Assembly (NCBI GenBank): GCA_002479215.1
Contig: DLME01000107.1
Coordinates: forward strand, 1 to 8,525
DNA: 8,525 nt
From: Syntrophaceae bacterium UBA7544
GTDB taxonomy: Bacteria > Desulfobacterota > Syntrophia > Syntrophales > Smithellaceae
Reading direction: 5' to 3'
Shown: positions 1 through 5,937 of the stretch, one piece after another
How positions within the stretch are numbered: the first letter of the stretch is position 1
How the letters are laid out: the number at the start of each line of letters is the position of its first letter
Translations under genes and position numbers: made by a program
Notes under the pieces: model-generated
The model's database searches: none
What the model was told of the DNA's origin: nothing
The model's input: the letters and a program-made list of their open reading frames with translations, nothing else

Positions 1-12
1 AATTCGACCTGC

Positions 13-42
13 AAGCTTCAGTGCACTTTGTTTCTGAAGCTT
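13..42. repeat. Perfect inverted repeat at left edge
   Basis: The arms aagcttcag (13-21) and ctgaagctt (34-42) are exact reverse complements around a 12-nt loop. No T-run follows on either strand, so a classical terminator is not supported. It may be the end of a feature lying left of the window. Confidence 0.5.
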
Positions 43-44
43 GG

Positions 45-70
45 GTCTCATTATCAGCGAGTCTCATTAT
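45..70. repeat. Short direct repeat gtctcattat
   Basis: The ten bases gtctcattat occur at 45-54 and again at 61-70, with a 16-nt period. They sit just upstream of the candidate promoter for the lipoprotein gene. They could be paired protein-binding sites or chance; nothing else supports a role. Confidence 0.3.
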
Positions 71-74
71 ATTT

Positions 75-103
75 TTGACAAAAAGACGTTATTCATATAT
101 TTT
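75..103 (+). promoter_or_regulatory. Candidate sigma-70 promoter for the lipoprotein gene
   Basis: A perfect -35 hexamer ttgaca is at 75-80. After a 17-nt spacer comes tatttt at 98-103 (4 of 6 matches to tataat). A better hexamer, tatatt at 96-101, would need a short 15-nt spacer. Transcription from here would cross the whole mosaic repeat at 111-250 before reaching the start codon at 271, giving a structured leader of about 160 nt. Confidence 0.4.
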
Positions 104-110
104 TTACCCT

Positions 111-250
111 AAATCACGGGTATGAACCCCAAAGCTCGCTGCGGGGTATTATACCCTCCACTTTGCGGGATTGTTCAACTTACCAATTCCGATACGCTTC
201 GTCCGGCATGCGCCGGATTTCACTTTCGTAATTGGAGTTTTACAATAAAA
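111..250 (+). repeat. Mosaic intergenic repeat, copy 1 (modules A, B, C with nested hairpin)
   Basis: Three modules follow each other. Module A is 111-135 (starts aaatcacgggtatg). Module B is about 135-159, with the near-palindrome gggtat-t-ataccc at 144-156. Module C is about 160-250. Module C has outer arms ccaattccga (183-192) and tcgtaattgg (226-235), with one mismatch, and then the tail attggagtttta. Inside its loop sits a second perfect hairpin, tccggc-atgc-gccgga (202-217), absent from the other copies. The same modules recur at 1098-1306, 2488-2654 and 8385-8525, always at gene borders, like REP/BIME-type elements. Directions are given relative to the copy at 1171-1236. Confidence 0.8.
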
Positions 251-270
251 TCCAATAAGTAGAACCTGCC

Positions 271-1146
271 ATGCTCAAGTATAAATTATATTCTTTACCA
301 AATACAAAAAAGACAGCAGTACGATTGGTAATTTTACTGCTGAGCAGCATCATTCTTGTTATTAATTTGTCAGGGTGTGGTGCATTTTATCAGAATTATA
401 TCGATAGAACTATGGACCCTTATGAAGAAGAGGTAAAAGCGCGTGCCACCAGAGGTGAAATCAATGCGATTCTGTTGCCTGGGTGCGCAACACAACCGGG
501 AGCACAGGATACACTTTTCAGTTGTCTGAAGTTGTCGCGCGATGTTAATCCGGAATCGGTAAAATTGCCGCCCGGTGAAAAACTTTACCTTGGTCATGTC
601 TCCGAATTTATTGTGCGTGCATTAAAATATTATCAGTTGGAGGAAAGCTTTAAGGATTTCTATGGCTGTCGCATTGTTTTGAAATTTCGTAAATTGACTC
701 CTTTAGAGCTTCGTTCCCGAACATTTACGGATTATTCGAGTTTTGCCGTGGGTATGACAACTACAGTTGCCGGCATGGTAACAATGATGCCTTTAGGCGT
801 AGTTTTATTTCTTGTGGACGGGGTTAAAACGGAAATTGGTCGTCAGAACTTTGAAGAACACACTGAAATGATAGGCCTGCCGACGCCGAAAAAAAATATG
901 GTTTATCATCAACTGGAATCCGGAGGACGAACGCTTTTATATGTAAAAGACAGAGTAGCACTTGAGGTGACCGGGAACAGCAGCGCCAGGATACAATTTG
1001 ATGATAAAGTAACAAGTTATATGGTGGAAGAGTGTGTTTTGGAAAAAGTCACTCCTGAAGAGATGAGTATCTATCAGGAACAGATTAAACTTTTTAGAAA
1101 TCACGGGTATGAACCCCAAAGCAAGCTTTGGAAACAGATTCCGTAG
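271..1146 (+). CDS. Predicted lipoprotein of unknown function
   Basis: A 291-residue protein. A basic N-terminus is followed by a hydrophobic stretch (about 18-33) and a lipobox Leu-Ser-Gly-Cys with Cys36, so it should be lipidated and membrane-anchored after signal peptidase II cleavage. A second hydrophobic, Gly/Met-rich stretch at about 157-183 could be membrane-associated or buried. Further cysteines lie at 72, 85, 133 and 255. I do not recognise a family. The start codon has no clear Shine-Dalgarno sequence, but an upstream alternative would lose the normal signal-peptide geometry. Residues 277-291 are encoded by repeat module A and the beginning of module B (from 1098), so the natural C-terminus may have been replaced or extended by the repeat. 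The gene is bracketed by direct copies of that repeat. It is alone on this strand and converges with bamD across the repeat block. Confidence 0.8.
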   Translation: MLKYKLYSLPNTKKTAVRLVILLLSSIILVINLSGCGAFYQNYIDRTMDPYEEEVKARATRGEINAILLPGCATQPGAQDTLFSCLKLSRDVNPESVKLPPGEKLYLGHVSEFIVRALKYYQLEESFKDFYGCRIVLKFRKLTPLELRSRTFTDYSSFAVGMTTTVAGMVTMMPLGVVLFLVDGVKTEIGRQNFEEHTEMIGLPTPKKNMVYHQLESGGRTLLYVKDRVALEVTGNSSARIQFDDKVTSYMVEECVLEKVTPEEMSIYQEQIKLFRNHGYEPQSKLWKQIP

Positions 1147-1164
1147 CAAGCTGCGGGGTATTAA
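1098..1164 (+). repeat. Mosaic repeat, copy 2, modules A and B
   Basis: Bases 1098-1122 are identical over 25 nt to 111-135 (module A). Module B follows from about 1141, with the hairpin ccgtag-caag-ctgcgg (1141-1156; one G-T pair) and then gggtattaaaccc. Between A and B this copy has about 20 extra bases compared with copy 1. The segment overlaps the last 15 codons and the stop codon (1144-1146) of the lipoprotein gene, so it is partly coding. Confidence 0.8.
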
Positions 1165-1169
1165 ACCCT

Positions 1170-1306
1170 CCGCTTCACGGGATTGTTCAACTTGCCAATT
1201 CCGATGTGCTTCGCTTTCGGAATTGGAGTTTCACGACCGCCGCTTCACGGGATTGTTCAACTTGCCAATTCCGATGTGCTTCGCTTTCGGAATTGGAGTT
1301 TCACGA
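1170..1306 (+). repeat. Perfect tandem duplication of repeat module C
   Basis: Bases 1170-1236 and 1240-1306 are identical over 67 nt, with a 70-nt period. Each unit holds a perfect 10-bp hairpin: ccaattccga (1195-1204) with tcggaattgg (1217-1226), and the same at 1265-1274 and 1287-1296, around a 12-nt loop. Each ends in agtttcacga. The block lies between the 3' ends of two convergent genes, where paired hairpins could stop or protect transcripts from both sides. There is no T-run, so intrinsic termination is not shown. Confidence 0.9.
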
Positions 1307-1323
1307 ATAAAAGCGGCTTGGTA

Positions 1324-2100
1324 TTATTTTTTTGCGGTTCTGGTTTTTTCTTGCTGGGCCTTTTTTAATTTTTCTTCCTCGGCTTTTTTCAACTTCTCTT
1401 CTTCGGCAATTTTCACTTTGGTTTCATTAATAAAATATTCCACCTTATAATCAAGACCGACGTTCGCGTAATCTCGCGCCACTGTTTCAAAACGGGCGAG
1501 GGCGGCCTGATATTTTTTCTGTTTGAAATAAAACTGCCCCACATAAAATTCTTGTTCCGCCAGCTTTTGCTTGCATTCGCGAATCAACTTCTCGGCCATG
1601 GTGGCAAATTTACTATCAGGGTAACGGGACACAACTTTTTCCAGTCCTTTTTTTGCTTTAATTGCCGCCGTCTGATCGCGATCGATTGCTTCTATTTGGT
1701 TGTACTGGCACATACCCGTTTGGTAGAGGGCATAGGGAACATTCTCGTTAGTAGGATGAAGAGTGATAAAATCGTTGTATGCATTTTCCGCTTCCGAGTA
1801 TTCCTTATCACTATAATAGCAATCGGCTATTCCTATTTCCGCTAAAACAGCCAGATTATGCAGGGGATATTCTTCTTTAACCCTCATAAAATATTCCCGG
1901 GCTTTTTTATAATCGTGATAATAATTGCTTTTCTGAAATTCGGCAGCTCCGCGCGAGTAAAGCCCTTCCGGAGTATTCTTGACCGTTTCTTTCTTGCTAA
2001 ATATATCCAATAAAGAACAGCCACTAAAGCAGCATAATGCCAATAAAACAATTATGAATATTTTCCAATTAAATGTTTCCCGCAATATTTTTAAATACAT
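1324..2100 (-). CDS. bamD: Outer membrane assembly lipoprotein BamD
   Basis: A 258-residue lipoprotein of the BAM complex, which folds and inserts beta-barrel proteins into the outer membrane. BamD is the TPR-built periplasmic partner of BamA. A hydrophobic signal (about 13-27) ends in Phe-Ser-Gly-Cys with Cys28 as the predicted lipidation site. TPR-like helical repeats cover about 46-228, including YSRGAAEFQ near 48, the aromatic-rich IADCYYSDKEYSEAENAY around 91-108, and the family-type RDQT at 141-144 followed by a YPDSKFA turn (160-166). Length fits the family (about 240-280). The C-terminus (about 231-258) is a charged coiled-coil-like tail with the heptad-like unit EEEKLKKA twice. The ATG at 2098-2100 follows an aaaggtag-type ribosome site. 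It lies 33 nt downstream of trxA on the same strand, so the two probably share a transcript. Confidence 0.9.
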   Translation of the reverse strand: MYLKILRETFNWKIFIIVLLALCCFSGCSLLDIFSKKETVKNTPEGLYSRGAAEFQKSNYYHDYKKAREYFMRVKEEYPLHNLAVLAEIGIADCYYSDKEYSEAENAYNDFITLHPTNENVPYALYQTGMCQYNQIEAIDRDQTAAIKAKKGLEKVVSRYPDSKFATMAEKLIRECKQKLAEQEFYVGQFYFKQKKYQAALARFETVARDYANVGLDYKVEYFINETKVKIAEEEKLKKAEEEKLKKAQQEKTRTAKK

Positions 2101-2133
2101 GTCTTCACTACCTTTCAGCGGTACATTCTTGAT

Positions 2134-2463
2134 TTATAAACTTTTCTTAACGAATTCTTCCAGTTTTTCTTTAGGAACAAGGCCGATGAGAGTATCGAGT
2201 ACTTTGCCTTCCTTAAAAAGGATCAGGGTTGGTATGCTCCGCACAGCGAAATTAAGCGCTGTTTTTTGATTTTCGTCAACATTTAATTTCATTATTTTGA
2301 CGCTGTCTTGGAATTGCCCGGCAAGCTCTTCTACTATAGGGCCGATAGCTTTACAAGGCCCGCACCAGGGCGCCCAAAAATCGATGAGCACTGGCTTGGC
2401 GCTTTTCAGAACTTCACCTTCGAAGTTATCGTCGGTGGCGACGCCTAAAAATTCACTGCTCAC
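2134..2463 (-). CDS. trxA: Thioredoxin
   Basis: A 109-residue cytoplasmic thioredoxin, the usual family length, that reduces protein disulfides with electrons from thioredoxin reductase. It has the complete active site WCGPC at 33-37 (Cys34 and Cys37), preceded by the classical VLIDFWAPW strand (25-33). The cis-proline is Pro78 in SIPT, and a GLVPKEKLEEFV tail forms the last helix. The start is GTG (2461-2463), chosen because a perfect aaggaggg lies 8 nt upstream. No residue is missing. It is the first gene of a probable trxA-bamD unit, and its leader contains an inverted copy of repeat module C about 25 nt from the start codon. No good promoter could be picked out inside the repeat-filled leader. 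Confidence 0.95.
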   Translation of the reverse strand: MSSEFLGVATDDNFEGEVLKSAKPVLIDFWAPWCGPCKAIGPIVEELAGQFQDSVKIMKLNVDENQKTALNFAVRSIPTLILFKEGKVLDTLIGLVPKEKLEEFVKKSL

Positions 2464-2471
2464 TAATCGCG

Positions 2472-2479
2472 CCCTCCTT
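2472..2479 (-). promoter_or_regulatory. Shine-Dalgarno site deciding the GTG start of trxA
   Basis: On the minus strand the sequence reads aaggaggg, then 8 nt, then GTG. This near-perfect anti-16S match fixes the GTG as the start codon, because no ATG with equal support lies nearby. Confidence 0.85.
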
Positions 2480-2487
2480 AACTTTTT

Positions 2488-2547
2488 TTGTGAGACTCCA
2501 ATTCCGAAAGCGAAGTTTATAACCTAAAGGTCACACGTCGGAATTGG
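2488..2547 (-). repeat. Mosaic repeat module C, inverted copy with enlarged loop
   Basis: The arms ccaattccga (2498-2507) and tcggaattgg (2538-2547) match those at 1195-1226 exactly, but the loop is 30 nt instead of 12. The extra bases are about 20 nt rich in A and T. The flank tgtgagactcc (2489-2499) is the reverse complement of the ggagtttcaca-type tail, so this copy points opposite to the tandem pair at 1170-1306. It falls in the leader of trxA. Confidence 0.85.
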
Positions 2548-2555
2548 TAAGTCGA

Positions 2556-2613
2556 ATCAATGAAACTCAGATATTACAAGCACAGCGCAGTAATATCTGT
2601 TAGTTGAATTGAT
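2556..2613. repeat. Large stem-loop with perfect 10-bp inner stem
   Basis: The arms cagatattac (2568-2577) and gtaatatctg (2590-2599) are perfect reverse complements around a 12-nt loop. After an imperfect stretch, atcaat (2556-2561) can pair with attgat (2608-2613). I see no other copy in the window. It sits between pntB and trxA, inside the likely trxA leader or the pnt 3' region. Confidence 0.6.
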
Positions 2614-2625
2614 CCTGTATAAGCA

Positions 2626-2654
2626 GGGGTATAATACCCCGTAGCTTGCTGCGG
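2626..2654 (-). repeat. Mosaic repeat module B, inverted copy
   Basis: A palindrome ggggtat-a-atacccc (2626-2640) runs into the hairpin ccgtag-cttg-ctgcgg (2639-2654; one G-T pair). It is the same pair of motifs as at 1141-1164 but in the opposite orientation. The core tagcttgctg also recurs in the hairpin at 8401-8420. Confidence 0.75.
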
Positions 2655-2692
2655 TTCCTGAAAAGCTGATAAGAATAGTTTCCCTTAACCCC

Positions 2693-2717
2693 ACACGCGA
2701 TTAATATTCATGCGTGT
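2693..2717 (-). terminator. Inverted repeat downstream of pntB, possible transcript end
   Basis: acacgc (2693-2698) pairs with gcgtgt (2712-2717), plus a G-T pair at 2699/2711. It begins 17 nt after the pntB stop codon. Its position suggests a 3'-end hairpin for the pnt mRNA, but the following bases on the minus strand lack a U-run. Factor-dependent ending or mere RNA stabilisation is equally possible. Confidence 0.35.
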
Positions 2718-2733
2718 ATCTGGGGATATATCA

Positions 2734-4113
2734 TCACAATGCCATTTCCTTAATACGCTGGATCACCGAACTCACGGCCTGCTGTGCGCTGCCATAGAGC
2801 ATGCGCGTGTTTTCTGCGTAGAAGAGAGCATTCTCAATGCCGGAATACCCTGCGCCCTTACCGCGTTTAATGACAATAACATTCTGCGCCTTGTCAGCAT
2901 CCAGGATGGGCATGCCGTAAATGGGGCTTGACTTGTCCGTGCGCGCAACCGGGTTCACCACATCGTTCGCACCGATCACGAGCGCCACATCCGTCTGCGG
3001 GAATTCCGCGTTTATCTCATCGAGATCGAATATCTTTTCATACGGGACACCCGCTTCCACGAGCAGTACGTTCATGTGGCCGGGCATGCGACCCGCCACG
3101 GGATGGATTGCAAACTTGACCTCCACGCCCATCTCCTCCAGGAGTTTTGCCATCTCCCATACCTTGTGCTGGGCTTGGGCAACAGCCATGCCGTAGCCGG
3201 GTACGATAATGACTTTGCGTGCGTAGTGCATCATGGCAGCGGCATCCAGCGCAGTCGCTTCTTTCATCGTGCCGCCGCTGCCCTCGCCGCTTGTTTGCGC
3301 CTCCCCGGTGATCGGGTTGAACAAAATGTTTGTCAGCGACCGGTTCATTGCTTTTGCCATGCGTTGAGTGAGCAGCGTACCTGCCGAACCCACTACGATG
3401 CCGGCGATGATAAGCGCGGGATTGGCGAGTACGAAGCCTTCGAAGCCCACGGCGAGGCCGGTGGTCGCATTAAAAAGCGAGATCATTACGGGCATGTCGG
3501 CGCCCCCGATGGGCATGGTGATAATTATACCCAGCATGAGCGAGAGCACAAAGAGAGCGACAATCAGAATCGGGGTGGGGTAGGCGGAGGTCACGATCGC
3601 GATGCTCACGAAGAATGTGCACGCGTTTAGAATTACGTTTACGACATTATGGGCAGGCAGGCGGAACGCCTTTTTCATGATGCCCTGCAGCTTGGCAAAG
3701 GCAATGCAAGAGCCGGAGAAAGACACAGTCCCCATGACAGTACCGAGAACAGCGAGCGCCGTAACGACCGTACCGTGCACCTCTCCTTCGGCAAATTTGA
3801 CAGCCGCAATTGCGGCGGCGGCTCCACCGCCCATGCCATTGTAAATGGCGACCATCTGCGGCATATCGGTCATTTTTACCACCTTGCCCGACCACCATGC
3901 CGCGCCGCCGCCAAGAGCAAGCGCAACTACCATCAGCGTATAATTGTGCATCCCCGGCCAGCCGAACGTAACAAGGGTGGCGAGCACCATGCCTGCACCG
4001 GCCCAAAGGATACCGCGCCGGGCGGTTACCGGCGAGGACATGCTTTTCAGGCCGAGGATGAAGAGAACCGCGACGATGAAGTAGCTTGCATTGATAAGGA
4101 TGCTCGCACTCAT
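2734..4113 (-). CDS. pntB: NAD(P) transhydrogenase subunit beta
   Basis: A 459-residue membrane subunit of the proton-translocating transhydrogenase (E. coli PntB is about 460). Residues 1-265 hold about eight to nine transmembrane helices (e.g. 8-24, 35-52, 115-140, 180-200, 232-250), with the conserved MTDMPQMVAIYNGMGGG (81-97). A glycine/serine linker (about 268-284) leads to the NADP(H)-binding domain III (about 290-459). That domain has GYGMAVAQAQ (306-315), the HPVAGRMPGHMNVLL loop (337-351), GANDVVNPVARTD (381-393), KRGKGAGYSGIENALF (416-431) and MLYGSAQQAV (438-447). At the position of the E. coli proton-channel histidine (His91) I read Asn92; the partner subunit carries a histidine instead. 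Its ATG overlaps the pntAB stop by four bases (ATGA), which points to translational coupling. GC content is clearly above that of bamD. Confidence 0.95.
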   Translation of the reverse strand: MSASILINASYFIVAVLFILGLKSMSSPVTARRGILWAGAGMVLATLVTFGWPGMHNYTLMVVALALGGGAAWWSGKVVKMTDMPQMVAIYNGMGGGAAAAIAAVKFAEGEVHGTVVTALAVLGTVMGTVSFSGSCIAFAKLQGIMKKAFRLPAHNVVNVILNACTFFVSIAIVTSAYPTPILIVALFVLSLMLGIIITMPIGGADMPVMISLFNATTGLAVGFEGFVLANPALIIAGIVVGSAGTLLTQRMAKAMNRSLTNILFNPITGEAQTSGEGSGGTMKEATALDAAAMMHYARKVIIVPGYGMAVAQAQHKVWEMAKLLEEMGVEVKFAIHPVAGRMPGHMNVLLVEAGVPYEKIFDLDEINAEFPQTDVALVIGANDVVNPVARTDKSSPIYGMPILDADKAQNVIVIKRGKGAGYSGIENALFYAENTRMLYGSAQQAVSSVIQRIKEMAL

Positions 4114-4397
4114 TTGTCGGCCTTCCCGCTCTTGAACATGGCGAGCATGCGTTCCGTAACCACGTATCCGCCCGCGGCGTTGGCCGCACCGAGCAGCACC
4201 GCGATAAATCCGATCACCTGTTCAAGCACCGTGTGTGCTTGTCCCAGCGCGACCATGGCACCCACGAGCACAACACCATGGACGAAGTTAGAGCCGGACA
4301 TGAGCGGCGTATGCAGAATCATGGGCACACGCGAGATCACCTCGTAACCGGTAAAAGCAGCCAGCATAAAAATATAGAGCGCAACAAACCCTTCCAT
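4110..4397 (-). CDS. pntAB: NAD(P) transhydrogenase subunit alpha, membrane part (alpha2)
   Basis: A 95-residue integral membrane protein forming part of domain II of the three-subunit transhydrogenase. It has three predicted helices (about 3-21, 38-53 and 60-81). The signature VPMILHTPLMSGSNFVHG (24-41) is typical of this family. His40 corresponds, by my recall of the family alignment, to the proton-channel histidine of the Thermus alpha2 subunit. The length matches stand-alone alpha2 subunits of about 90-110 residues. The ATG at 4395-4397 follows a strong gggaggt ribosome site. It lies between pntAA (97 nt upstream) and pntB (4-bp overlap); the spacer at 4398-4494 holds only this ribosome site. 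Confidence 0.95.
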   Translation of the reverse strand: MEGFVALYIFMLAAFTGYEVISRVPMILHTPLMSGSNFVHGVVLVGAMVALGQAHTVLEQVIGFIAVLLGAANAAGGYVVTERMLAMFKSGKADK

Positions 4398-4494
4398 GAA
4401 ATACCTCCCTCATAAAATCTCAAATACTATTCACTTGACAACATATCGAAACACATCGAGATCTGGCGTCTGGAATTTATTTGTAACGTGATGC

Positions 4495-5637
4495 TTAAGA
4501 TTTGGAGCGTAAATATTCCTCCATTGTCTTCCTCACTCCTTCATGCTGTATCCGGCATTTATGCGTAAAGGCGCTGCCAGCAATGATCTCATCGTTCCAG
4601 TCAAGCTGAAGTTCGCCTGCCTTAATAAACGGCGAAATGAAGTTGAACAGGTTTTTCGAGTACATCTCAGAAGCATGGACCGGCATGCGGGAGGCAAGGT
4701 TAACGGTGCCGACGATGCTTACGCCGTGGACAACAACGGTTTCCCCGGGACGCGAACCGGCAACATTGCCGCCCGAATCAGCAGCCATATCCACAATGAC
4801 CGATCCCTGTTTCATTCCGTGCACCATGTCTTCGGTGATGATGAGCGGACTTTTTTTGCCGGGGATCGCAGCCGTGGTAATCAGCACATCAGCATGGGAG
4901 ACGGCTTTTGCCAAATTTTCCTTCTGACGCTTCTTTTCTTCATCGGTCAGCTCGCATGCATAACCGCCCGAGCTGGCAGCTGCCACGCCGGTGTCGACGA
5001 ACTTCGCTCCCAAAGACTCGACCTGCTCTCTCGTCTCCTGCCGAACGTCATAGGCCTCCACGATGGCACCGAGACGGTGCACGGTTGCTATCGCTTGAAG
5101 CCCGGCGACCCCTGCGCCGATTACCAGCACCCGCGCGGGACGCAGCGTGCCCGCGGCGTACGTTATCATGGGGAAAAATTTGGAGGAGAGCACGCCTGCA
5201 ATCAGAGCGCATTGATAGCCGGCCACCGTGGCCTGCGACGAGAGAGCATCCATGCTTTGGGCGCGGGAAATACGCGGAATCAACTCGACGGCAAAGCTGG
5301 TGATTTTTTTTTCGCACAGGAGAGCAGCCCGATCCGCACCCTGGTAGGGATTTAGAAATCCGATGAGGATACTTCCCGGCCGCATTGACCGAATTTCGTC
5401 CAGCGGCGGGGGCTGCACTTTGAAGATGATCTGGGATTGAGTGAACACCTCGTTGCTGTTTTCAACAATGCTCGACGGGCTGAAATCTCCGTCTTGAAAA
5501 TAACTGCCTGCTCCGGCTCCGCGTTCTATACAGAACTCCACGCCGAGCGATTTGAACTTCTTGACCACTTCGGGCACGACAGCAACGCGCCGTTCTCCAG
5601 ATGCCGTCTCCCGGAGCACGCCGATTACAATGGACAT
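4495..5637 (-). CDS. pntAA: NAD(P) transhydrogenase subunit alpha, NAD-binding part (alpha1)
   Basis: A 380-residue soluble NAD(H)-binding domain I, related to alanine dehydrogenase, that passes hydride between NADH and NADP+ bound on PntB. Visible motifs are the N-terminal IGVLRETASGERRVAVVPE (5-23), RAQSMDALSSQA (125-136), YAAGT (160-164), the Rossmann loop GAGVAGL (174-180) with Asp197 ending the following strand, and TTAAIPGKKSP (254-264). VDMAADSGGN (282-291) and the C-terminal SPFIKAGELQLDW follow. No membrane helices are present because that part is the separate gene pntAB, as in Rhodospirillum and Thermus. The open frame extends six codons further to 5655, but I chose the internal ATG at 5637: ggagg sits 6 nt upstream of it and the family N-terminus begins there. 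Confidence 0.95.
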   Translation of the reverse strand: MSIVIGVLRETASGERRVAVVPEVVKKFKSLGVEFCIERGAGAGSYFQDGDFSPSSIVENSNEVFTQSQIIFKVQPPPLDEIRSMRPGSILIGFLNPYQGADRAALLCEKKITSFAVELIPRISRAQSMDALSSQATVAGYQCALIAGVLSSKFFPMITYAAGTLRPARVLVIGAGVAGLQAIATVHRLGAIVEAYDVRQETREQVESLGAKFVDTGVAAASSGGYACELTDEEKKRQKENLAKAVSHADVLITTAAIPGKKSPLIITEDMVHGMKQGSVIVDMAADSGGNVAGSRPGETVVVHGVSIVGTVNLASRMPVHASEMYSKNLFNFISPFIKAGELQLDWNDEIIAGSAFTHKCRIQHEGVRKTMEEYLRSKS

Positions 5638-5643
5638 GATATT

Positions 5644-5648
5644 CCTCC
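5644..5648 (-). promoter_or_regulatory. Shine-Dalgarno site deciding the pntAA start
   Basis: The minus strand reads ggagg, aatatc, ATG. The site lies inside the six-codon upstream extension of the frame, which argues that translation begins at 5637 and not at the upstream ATG at 5655. Confidence 0.85.
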
Positions 5649-5698
5649 ATACCACAATTTTTAAAACTCACAATCCGGACATATATGATCGCGCATTC

Positions 5699-5724
5699 TA
5701 TCATAACATCTTTTTATTATGATA
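5699..5724. promoter_or_regulatory. Dyad upstream of pntAA, possible operator or leader hairpin
   Basis: tatcataa (5699-5706) and ttatgata (5717-5724) are perfect 8-nt reverse complements around a 10-nt loop, 62-87 nt upstream of the pntAA start. Its AT-rich symmetry suits a repressor site as well as an RNA hairpin. There is no direct evidence for either. Confidence 0.4.
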
Positions 5725-5937
5725 GCCGGCCGTCATCCCCGTCATCGAATCAGAAGCAAACCATCTCCGCTCGATGAGATAAGCATCTTGTGCTTTGTGA
5801 GAACGCGACCACTTAATTTTATAAACATTCATCCGAAATAATGACAAGCGGCATGAAAAAATTGAGCGTCCTTCCCCATCCCGGATTTCCTCAACGTCAT
5901 AGTCATGATTTCCAGAAATCGAGGTAGATATATTCAT
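5701..5937 (-). CDS. Doubtful small open frame in the pnt leader
   Basis: A 78-codon frame with no recognisable family. It has a mixed, fairly hydrophilic composition, with WSRSHKAQDAYLIERRW near 43-59. The ATG lacks a ribosome site, and it overlaps the tataat of a candidate promoter, so that promoter could not produce an mRNA with this start. It fills most of the 376-nt gap between pntAA and the CBS gene. It may be a decayed gene, a leader without coding function or a very minor gene. Confidence 0.2.
   Translation of the reverse strand: MNISTSISGNHDYDVEEIRDGEGRSIFSCRLSLFRMNVYKIKWSRSHKAQDAYLIERRWFASDSMTGMTAGYHNKKML

Noticed and set aside
1..20. The left edge resembles a cloning-vector polylinker (aattc, gacctgc, aagctt)
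   Set aside because: The order only partly matches known polylinkers and the following inverted repeat uses the same bases. There is no further vector sequence.
1195..1296. Intrinsic bidirectional terminator
   Set aside because: The hairpins are good, but no T-run follows on either strand, so I list them as repeats only.
1170..1306. CRISPR array
   Set aside because: There are only two units, with a 3-nt gap and a palindrome in each unit, no spacers of regular length and no cas genes.
1109..1450. Plus-strand open frames through the repeat block and the 3' end of bamD
   Set aside because: Their translations repeat the same phrase because of the tandem DNA repeat and then run antisense to bamD. 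No ribosome site supports them.
3076..3630. Long plus-strand frames opposite pntB and pntAA
   Set aside because: They are antisense shadows in GC-rich coding DNA with low-complexity translations, while pntB, pntAB and pntAA are unmistakable.
5638..5655. Extended pntAA start six codons upstream
   Set aside because: The ribosome site ggagg would lie inside the coding region, and the family N-terminus begins at the internal ATG.
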